Source of the DNA: Spisula solida
Lineage: Eukaryota > Mollusca > Bivalvia > Venerida > Mactridae
Length of the DNA stretch: 64,000 nucleotides
NCBI GenBank assembly: GCA_947247005.1
Contig: OX365945.1
Coordinates: forward strand, 38,928,551 to 38,992,550
Direction: 5' to 3'
The notes under the pieces were generated by a model that was not told the DNA's origin, did not search any database, and worked only from the letters and a program-made list of their open reading frames with translations. This document shows positions 55,987 through 64,000 of the stretch, piece after piece. Position numbers and translations under genes: made by a program. Every line of letters begins with the position of its first letter. The stretch's first letter is position 1.

Positions 55987-57075
55987 AACAAGAGGGCCCC
56001 AAGGGCCATAGGTCGCTCACCTGTCCTAGTAGTTCATGCAGACCCCTTGATGGTAGCTTCTATTGCAAATACAAGGTTTTCATATTGTCTTTTAAAGCGA
56101 CGTTGCAATTTACATCACATAGACCAAATTGCATATTAAAGTTTAAGCCAAGTTTTGTCTAAGACTAAAACCTTGTGACCTAGTTTTTGACTCCAGATGA
56201 CCCAATATCAAACTTGACCTAGATTTTGTTGACATGATCATTGTGACCAGGTTTCATACAGATTAGGTCAAAATTGTGACCTCTAGAGACTACACAAGGT
56301 TGTTCTATGATTTGACCTTGTGACCTAGTTTTTGACCCCAGGTAACCCAATATTGAACTTGACCTAGATTTTGTTGACATGATCATTATGACCCAGTTTC
56401 ATAAAGATTAGGTCAAAATTGTGACGTCTACACAAGGTTTTTCTCTGATTTGACCGTGTGACCTAGTTTTTTACCGCAGGTGACCCAATATCAAACATGA
56501 CCTTGATTTTGTTAACATTATCATTGTGATCAAGTTTCATTAGGATTAGGCCAAAATTGTGACCTCTAGTGACTACACAAGGTGTTTCTATGATTTGACC
56601 TTGTGACCTAGTTTTTGACCCCGAATGACCCACTATCGAATTTGACCTAGATTTTGTCCAGATGATCATTTTAACCTAGTTTCATAAAGATTAGACCAAA
56701 ATTGTGACCTCTAGTGACAACACAAGGTTTTTCTATGATTTGACCTTGTGACCTAGTTTTTGACCCCAATTGACCCAATATCGAACTTGACCTAGATTTT
56801 GTTAAGATGATCATTGTGACCAAGTTGTGTAAGAACTAGGTCGAAATTATGACCTCTACTGACTACACAAGGTTTTTCTATGATTTGACCTAGTGACCTA
56901 GTTTTTGACCCCAGATGACCCAATAATAAACTTGACCTAGATTTTATTGAGATGATCATTGTGACCAACTTTCATAAAGACCTACAGTGTCTACACAAAT
57001 TGTGGACGGACGACGGACGGACGACGAGTGATCACAAAAGCTCACTCTGTCACTTTGTGACAGGTGAGCTAAAAA
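55987..57075 (+). repeat. TGACC modular element, copy C
   Basis: Opens AACAAGAGGGCCCCAAGGGC then CATAGGTCGCTCACCTGTC and ends GCTCACTCTGTCACTTTGTG then ACAGGTGAGCTAAAAA. About six 145-bp-type units follow a distinct first segment (CATGCAGACCCC to TTACATCACATAGACC) that copies D and F share. GGACGGACGACGGACGGACG precedes the right hairpin. Confidence 0.9.
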
Positions 57076-58209
57076 TGTTTCGCTTAACTTTCTCACACAC
57101 CGACCTAGAAAAATGGATCGTGTAAAACTTATATTGCAACTTTCCCGTATATTTCTGGTGCCCTTCGGTCAATAACAAATTAATCTTTACTATGACTATA
57201 CTGACAATACTCGATCGGCGCTCCTGTTTTCAAAATATGCGAGAAAGTTTGCAATTGTCAACTCATTTTCCGCCGCGCACATAATATTATGACAATTTGA
57301 ATGGTGGTTCGAGCCTGATACCTAAGACCCATGTCGCGCGATGAACGTTGGACCCAAACTTAAGGTATTCAGAATGGTTTATTTACATATCTGATTCCAG
57401 CGTTTAACGCGCGGAGCCGTACTTTCGTATTGATCAGGCGGAAAACCATTGTCAAAAGATTATGTGCGTGGAGTGTTTTGAACTGAACATTGCTAACTTT
57501 CTTGCAAATTGTGGAGGCAGAGATCGGTTTTTGTCACTATCATCATTGTGAAGAGTAATGTGTACTTGACCCAAGGACACCAAATATATGCGGGAACGTT
57601 GCACAGTCAGTTAAACACGACCCGATATTTGAGGAAGGTGTGCGAGAAATTTCAGTCAACATTTTTATCTTTGTGTTACTAAAGCTAGAGAGGCATTAAC
57701 GAATATTTTTATTTGTCCCGGATACGTTTTATAATGTTTGTGTGATTAATGTATGGGTCTGGGTATACAATGTTGATGATAAAACTATATCTAGGTGCGT
57801 AGCTGGGGGCAGGGTCTATACCCAAAGTGTCTGTGAATACTTACCGATGGTAGTGCTTGATGCTCAGGTTGGTGTCACAGATGGTCACCCAGTACATCTT
57901 TATCTATTGGTTACACCATGTCAGTTATAGGGCTGTTGCGAGTAACCAGGTACTCGGATATCCACAAGTTAGACTAGAGAAACGAGTACGAGTATTCGCC
58001 ATCTCCGGGATTGTTGGATCGCGATCTTTAATATAGATACCGAAACTATGAAGACATCTCTTAAATTCGTTACAAAATAACTTTAAGACAAATCACAGAC
58101 AGTGAACAAGAAAACATCCTTAATTTGCAATTCGAATGTAAACTTATGCATGTACTATAAGTAAAGCTAGCAACATCATTACATTCGAATAAATTAATCT
58201 CGTTTCACT
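57076..58209. other. Unassigned DNA
   Basis: No gene supported over 1.1 kb. Confidence 0.4.
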
Positions 58210-58627
58210 ATCATCACCAAAATCAATAAGGGTCATCTACTTTTGCTGACCAACCTCCATGTAAACTTTGAATATCCTAGGTCAAAACAATCTTGAGTTA
58301 TTGCACGGAACCATTTAAATAGTCAGAAATGGTACAGGTCGCAATGACCTTGACCTTTGACCTAAAAATTAATAGGGGTCATCTACTGTTACTGACCAAC
58401 GTTCTTGTAAACTTTCAAGATCCTTGGTCAAAGCATTCTTGAATTATTGAACGGAAACCATTTAAATAGTCAGAAATGGTGAAGGTCACTGTTGATGACA
58501 AACATCCATATAAAGTTTGAAGATCCTAGGGCGAAGCGTTCTTAAGTTATTGAACGGAAACCATTTATACGACCGACAGACATGTGCAAAGCAATATACC
58601 CTCTCATCAAAGATGGGGGGCATAATT
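58210..58627 (+). repeat. GGGGGGCATA modular bivalve repeat
   Basis: Three diverged units (GGTCATCTACTTTTGCTGAC, GTCATCTACTGTTACTGACC, then a partial third from about 58490) each with TTGAACGGAAACCATTTAAA-type text. It ends CCGACAGACATGTGCAAAGC, then AATATACCCTCTC, loop, GATGGGGGGCATAATT, a hairpin-capable end. Unit spacing is about 165 and 110 bp. Confidence 0.75.
58345..58363 (-). promoter_or_regulatory. AGGTCA direct repeat, DR1 plus DR0
   Basis: The plus strand reads TGACCTTGACCTTTGACCT. On the minus strand this is AGGTCA, one base, AGGTCA, AGGTCA. AGGTCA-N-AGGTCA is the DR1 element bound by RXR, HNF4 and COUP-TF class receptors. It lies in a dispersed repeat, so other copies may carry it. 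Activity is inference. Confidence 0.45.
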
Positions 58628-59242
58628 AGTCCATGGAGTGAGAAGACATTGTTTGGTATTATTTAACCTTTGTCTGTCCATATTTGATAACATATTATTC
58701 GTTTTAAATGTCTTAATGTACCCTTGTACACGAGTGTTTCACAAAGTATGTGATGTTATTAAAGTAATAAGTCTCTATGGGAGCCTTCGTCTTCATGAAA
58801 TTTGTAAATGCTGATTCGTTTCATCTGTGAATCGCTTGTGGATCGAATAGGATCGGCACTTACCTCACAATCCACAGCTCTAGTCAGTTACAATAACTAT
58901 TATGAGACGGTGGGTTACAAGTCAAAGAAAGATAGTCGGAAATAGATTTGAAAAGAAGCAGCAAGTTCAAAGAAAGAAAATAGAAGTGCTTCCCAGCGTC
59001 ATTTTCAATAGAGTGCAATACAAGTTTTTAGGGGGCCGGTGTTTTTACAACTTCAATGCCTTCGACAATTCCAGCTTACTTCAATGCCTTCGATAATTCC
59101 AGCGAATTATGTTCCCTAGCCTGCAGCATTTCATTGTATTCAGGACAGAAAATTAGGAGTAGAGAGTGTTCAGGTGGGTTTTGGCCCTGAGTGATCCATT
59201 TATCCTAATGAAACACTGACCAACCTGTGAGATAGTATTTAC
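58628..59242. other. Unassigned DNA
   Basis: A short tandem CTTCAATGCCTTCGA (59050 and 59078) is the only structure seen. The 64-codon frame at 58902-59096 is unrecognised. Confidence 0.4.
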
Positions 59243-60060
59243 AACAAGAGGGCCCAAATGCCATAGGTCGCTCACCTGTCCTAGTAGTTCATACAGACCC
59301 CTCTATTGCATGTACAAGGTTTTCATATTGTCTTATAAAGCGACCTTGTTATTTACATCACATAGACACAATAGCATATTGAAGTTTAAGCAAAGTTTTG
59401 TCTATGATTTGACCTAATGAACTAGTTTTTGACCCTAGATGACTTATTTGAATTACTATTTAACTTCACATAGGTTTTGTTGACATGATCATTGTGACCA
59501 AGTTTCATAAAGATATGGCCAACATTGAGACCATTAGAGACTGCACAAGGTTTTTCTATGATTTGACCTTGTGACATTGATTTTGACCCCGGATGACCCA
59601 ATATCGAACTTGACCTGGATATTGTGGACATGCTCATTGTGACAAAGTTTCATAAAGATTAGGCCAAAATTGTGACCTCTAGTGACTACACAATGTTTTT
59701 CTATGATTTGACCTTGTGACCTAGTTTTTGACACCGGATGACCCAATATCAAACTTGACCTTGATTTTGTGGAGATGATCATTGTGCCATAGTTTCATAA
59801 AGATAAGGCCAAAATTGTGACCTCTAGTGACTACAGAAGGTTTTTCTATGATTTGACCTTGTGACCTAGTTTTTGACCCCGGATGACCCAATATCAAACT
59901 TGGCCTAGAGTTTGTTGTGATGATCACAATGACCAAGTTTCATAATGATTAGGCTAAAACTGTGACCTCTAGTGTCTACACAAGTAAGTTGTGGACGGAC
60001 GACGGACGAAGAGTGATCACAAAAGCTCACTCTGTCACTTTGTGACAGGTGAGCTAAAAA
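59243..60060 (+). repeat. TGACC modular element, copy D
   Basis: Opens AACAAGAGGGCCCAAATGCC then ATAGGTCGCTCACCTGTC; ends GCTCACTCTGTCACTTTGTG then ACAGGTGAGCTAAAAA. About four 145-bp-type units follow the CATACAGACCCC to TTACATCACATAGAC segment. Minus-strand frames of 71-82 codons here are repeat by-products. Confidence 0.9.
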
Positions 60061-60303
60061 TAGAAATACCTGTGATTAAAATCAGCTTATGTCGTACTTG
60101 TCGTATAGTTGCTATCTCGCCGACTCAAAATAAACATGTAGCATTGTATTGTCCCAACACGGAACATACGGTTACGAACTTGCATGGTTACGAAATGACC
60201 ATATTCTGCGAAGTTATACAGAACTTGTTATTGTTGCTTGTATGCTTGGCGTTTCTTGCACATAACTTAATCAACTCCTCGCGACCGGGATGATTACAAA
60301 TTA
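60061..60303. other. Unassigned spacer
   Basis: About 240 bp between two modular elements; nothing recognised. Confidence 0.35.
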
Positions 60304-61070
60304 AACAAGAGCTGTCCACGAACAGCGCGCTCCACTATTCACAGCACCATGCTGGGATAGTACAATCATTTTATATTCAAAACAAAACGCTTCATAACAG
60401 CAGCATTTACCTCTGCTGTGTAGAGGTTGGGGCTTCTAAGTCGAAAATGGGGGAAAATTTGGACAAATTATGCAGGACCATTACCAACTCATGTGTAGGT
60501 CCTCTTGGTCATGAAGGTAATCAAATAAGCATTTCTTAGTCCAAAAGGGGGCATAATTTCAACAAAATGCTAAATAGTTCTCTCCTCCTGTGTAGGGGTT
60601 GGGGTCATGATGGAGAACAAGTATATGCAAAGTATCAAAGCAACATATCAATGCACTTTCAACATATTAGAGGTTAAAAACCTGTACCTAAACTTTAACA
60701 TTTGCATTTCTAAGTCCAAAAGGGGGCATAATTTCAACAAAATGCTGGATAGGGTTACCCACCCCTGTGTAGGGGCTGGGGTCATGATGGAGAACAAGTA
60801 TACATAGCATTATGTAAATGCACTTTGAAAATATTAGAGGCGAAAAAACCTATACCTAAACTTTAACATTTGCACTAAGTTGAAAAAGGGGGCAATATTT
60901 AACCAAAATGCTTGATAGAGTTACCTACCCCTGTTTATGGGTTGGGGTCATGATGGTGCAAAATATCAAAGCAATATGTAAATGCACTTTGAAGATATAA
61001 GAGGTCAAAAAACCTGTACCTAAACTTTAACATTTGCATTTCCAAGTCAAACATGGGGCATAATTTCAAC
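60304..61070 (+). repeat. AACAAGAGCTGTC modular element, left part
   Basis: Opens AACAAGAGCTGTCCACGAAC then AGCGCGCTC, with GCTGT/ACAGC able to pair. It contains units of about 165 bp (CCTGTACCTAAACTTTAACA near 60681, 60849 and 61013, each with GGGGGCATAATTTCAACAAA and GGGTTGGGGTCATGATGG). It is interrupted at 61071 by copy E and resumes at 62745. Confidence 0.85.
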
Positions 61071-62744
61071 ACAAGAGGGCACAAAGGGCCCTAGGTCGCT
61101 CACCTGTCGAACTTGACCTAGATTTTGTTGTTATGATCATTGTGACTAAGTTTCGTAAAGATCAGGCCAAAACTGTGACCTCTAGTGACTACACAAAGTT
61201 TTTCTATTATTTGACCTTGTGACCTAGTTTTTGACCACGGATGACTCAATATCGAACTTGACCTAGATTTTGTTTAGATCATCATTGTGACCGAGTTTGA
61301 AAAAGATTAGACCAAAATTGTGACCTCTATTGACTACACAAGTGTTTTCTATGATTTGACCTTGTGACCTAGTTTTTGACCCCAGATAATCCAATATCGA
61401 ACTTGACCTAGATTTTGTTGTGATGATCATTGTGACCAAGTTACATTAAGATTAAGTCAAAAGTGTTACCTCTAGTGACTACACAAGGTTTTTCTATTAT
61501 TTGACCTTGTGACCTAGTCATTGACCCCGGATGACCCAATATCGAACTTGACCTAGATTTAGTTTAGATAATCATTGTGACCAAGTTTCAAAAAGATTAT
61601 GCCAAAATTGTGACCTCTAGTGACTACACAAGGTTTTTCTATGATTTGACCTTGTGACCTAGTTTTTGACCCCGGATGACCTAATATCGAACTTGACCTA
61701 GATTTTGTTAAGATGATCATTGTGACCAAGTTCCATAAAGATTAGGTCAAAATTGTGACCTCTAGTGACTACAAAAGGTTTTTCTATGATTTGACCTTGT
61801 GACCTAGTTTTTGACCCCGGATGACCCAATATTGAACTTCACCTAGATTTAGTTATGATGATCATTGTGACCAAGTTTCATAAAGATTAGGCCAAAATAG
61901 TGACCTCTAGTGACTACACAAGGTTTTTCTATGATTTGACCTTGTGACCTTGTTTTTGACCCAGGATGACCCAATATCGAACTTGACCTAGATTTTGTTG
62001 AGATGATCATTTTGACCAAGTTTCATAAAGATTAGGCCAAAATAGTGACCTCTAGTGACTACACAAGGTTTTTCTATGATTTGACCTTGTGACCTTGTTT
62101 TTGACCCAGGATGACCCAATATCTAACTTGACCTAGATTTTGTTGAGATGATCATTGTGACCAAGTTTCATAAAAATTTAGTTAAACTTGTGACCTCTAG
62201 TGACTACAAAAGGTTTTTCTATTATTTGACCTTGTGACCTAGTTTTTTACCCCGGATGACCCAATATTGAACTTCACCTAGATTTAGTTATGATGATCAT
62301 TGTGACCAAGTTTCATAAAGATTAGGCCAAAATAGTGACCTCTAGTGACTACACAAGGTTTTTCTATTATTTGACCTTGTGACCTAGTTTTTTACCCCGG
62401 ATGACCGAATATCGAACATGACCTAGATTTTGTTGAGATGATCATTGTGACCAAGTTTCATAAAGATTAGGCCAAAATTGTGACCTCTAGTGACTACACA
62501 AGGTTTTTCTATGATTTGACCTTGTGACCAAGTTTTTGACCACGGATGACCCAATAACGAACTTGACCTAGATTTTGTTGAGATGATCATTGTGACCAAG
62601 TTTTATAATGATTAGGCTAAAACTGTGACCTCTAGTGTCTACACAAGTAATTGTGGACGGACGACGGACGGACAGATGAACGGACGACGGACGAAGAGTG
62701 ATCACAACAGCTCACTCTGTCACTTTGTAACAGGTGAGCTAAAA
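61071..62744 (+). repeat. TGACC modular element, copy E (longest)
   Basis: Opens ACAAGAGGGCACAAAGGGCC then CTAGGTCGCTCACCTGTCG and ends GCTCACTCTGTCACTTTGTA then ACAGGTGAGCTAAAA. About ten to eleven units of exactly or nearly 145 bp (for example TGACCTTGTGACCTAG at 61212 and 61357). The units are more alike than in other copies, suggesting recent expansion. GGACGGACGACGGACGGACA near 62655 precedes the right hairpin. Confidence 0.92.
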
Positions 62745-62790
62745 CCTGTACCTAAACTTTAACATTTGCACTATTTGCACTAAGTAGAAA
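62745..62790 (+). repeat. AACAAGAGCTGTC element, right remnant
   Basis: ACCTGTACCTAAACTTTAAC then ATTTGCACT resumes the 165-bp unit of 60304-61070 after copy E. About 95 bp of one unit is missing at the junction, so insertion was accompanied by loss or unequal exchange. Confidence 0.7.
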
Positions 62791-63446
62791 AACAAGAGGG
62801 CCCAAAGGGCCATAGGTCGCTCACCTGTCCTAGTTGTTCATGAACCCCCAATGGTAACCTCTATTGCATGCACAAGGTTTTCAAATTGTCTTATGCTTTA
62901 TAATTTACATCACATTTAGACCCAATGACATATTGAAGTGATTTGACCTTGTGATCTAGTTTTTGTGCCCGGATGACCCAATATCGAACTTGACCTAGAT
63001 TTTATTGAGATGATCATTGTGACCAAGTTTCATAAAGATCAGACCAAAATTGTGACCTCTAATGACTATACAGGGTTTTTCTATGATTTGACCTTGTGAC
63101 CTAGTTTTTGACCCCGGATGACCCAATATCGAACTTGACCTAGATTTTGTTGAGATGATTATTGTGACTAAGTTTCATAAAGATTAGGCCAAAATTGTGA
63201 CCTCTAGTGACTACACAAGGTTTTTCTATGATTTGACATTGTGACCTAGTTTTTGACCCCAGATTTCCCAATATCGATCTTGACCTAGATTTTGTTGACA
63301 TGATCATTGTGACCAAGTTTCATAATGATTAGGCTAATCTGTGACGTCTAGTGTCTACACAAGCAAAGTGTTGACAGACAGACGGAGGACGGACAAAGAG
63401 TGATCACAAAAGCTCATTCTGTCACTTTGTGACAGGTGAGCTCAAA
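62791..63446 (+). repeat. TGACC modular element, copy F
   Basis: Opens AACAAGAGGGCCCAAAGGGC then CATAGGTCGCTCACCTGTCC; ends GCTCATTCTGTCACTTTGTG then ACAGGTGAGCTC. Three to four 145-bp-type units. It follows copy E after only 46 bp. Confidence 0.9.
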
Positions 63447-63765
63447 ACAGCCTCCGATAATAACAGCCTAATTTTACTATTCCAAACGCACAATAAGATA
63501 ATCACAAATTGTTTAGATGTTCATTTTTTATACCTTTGAGAGCAATACATGCCTTGTATTATCAGAGTTATTGCACTTTGAAAACTGAACAAAGATAAAT
63601 TTTGAGTAGCGTATATAAGCATTGTGTCAGTGTCACATAATATCTAATCAAAGGGAAGTAACTCCTGTTCAACACAAGGTTCAAGGTGTGTACAAGTTAT
63701 TCATCCAGCATAGAATCGAGCCAGTCTTCTAGAGCAGCAGTTTCTGAAATAATAAATAAATTTCC
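63447..63765. other. Unassigned DNA
   Basis: About 320 bp with nothing recognised. Confidence 0.4.
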
Positions 63766-64000
63766 TACAAGAGAGCCCAAAGGGCGCTTGGTCTCACCTG
63801 TCGTAGTAGTGCATACAAACCATATGATTTGACCTGGTGACCTTTTTTTGACCCCTGATGACCCAATAATGACATTGGCCTAGATTTAGTAATGTTGATA
63901 ATTGTGACTATTTTATTAAGATTAGTCAAAATTGTGACCTCTAGAGTATATTTGACCTAGTGATCTAGTTCTTAACCCCAGATGACCCAATATTGAACTT
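63766..64000 (+). repeat. TGACC modular element, copy G (cut by the window edge)
   Basis: Opens ACAAGAGAGCCCAAAGGGCG then CTTGGTCTCACCTGTCGTAG and continues with TGACCTGGTGACC and TGACCCAATAATGACATTGG. More diverged than copies B-F. The right end lies outside the window. Confidence 0.8.

Overview
The window looks like nuclear DNA from a marine bivalve mollusc, probably a heterodont clam. The evidence is the A+T-rich background and the repeat content. At least six modular repeat families that I associate with bivalve genomes are present: AACAAGAGGGCCC elements built of TGACC-rich 145-bp units, AACAAGAGCTGTC elements, TACGCCCGTT elements, CACCCGCCGATG/GTCC elements, GGGCCCCGC elements and a GGGGGGCATA element. 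No intact host gene, rRNA, functional tRNA or CRISPR array could be supported. Nearly every recognisable reading frame is a decayed transposon gene or the by-product of a tandem array whose period is a multiple of three.

Layout. 1-9 kb: sparse DNA with a 75-bp array, a fold-back element, a G16 tract and a mariner remnant. 9-10.1 kb: a first TGACC element. 10.5-18.4 kb: fold-back elements and a full-length tRNA-derived SINE. 18.7-21.2 kb: three Tc1/mariner relatives, one inserted in another. 21.2-29.2 kb: a CR1/L2-like LINE with an SGNH-esterase ORF1, an APE endonuclease and an RT remnant. It is split by a 4.67-kb element with about 480-bp terminal inverted repeats and a 5-bp target duplication, and that element itself holds two bivalve repeats. 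29.4-32.9 kb: about 92 copies of a 33-bp minisatellite, open for 401 and 309 codons, with a MITE near its end. 38.8-40.8 kb: a 51-bp array open on both strands. 42.6-44.9 kb: a mariner copy split by a YADD-type LINE with a clear 7-bp target duplication. 44.9-45.7 kb: the 3' end of another LINE. 46.5-55 kb, minus strand: a nearly complete but inactivated Helentron (N-terminal domains, HUH Rep, PIF1 helicase, C-terminal endonuclease) interrupted by three insertions. 55-64 kb: dense modular repeats, including five TGACC elements and one element carrying a DR1-type nuclear-receptor motif.

These parts do not form a host pathway; they record successive insertions. The most interesting signals are the long-TIR element with CAC termini, the shared architecture of the modular repeats (terminal hairpin, GGAC-type tract, tandem core units) beside a possible autonomous Helentron partner, and the dense AGGTCA direct repeats (DR2/RevDR2, DR1) those modular repeats carry.
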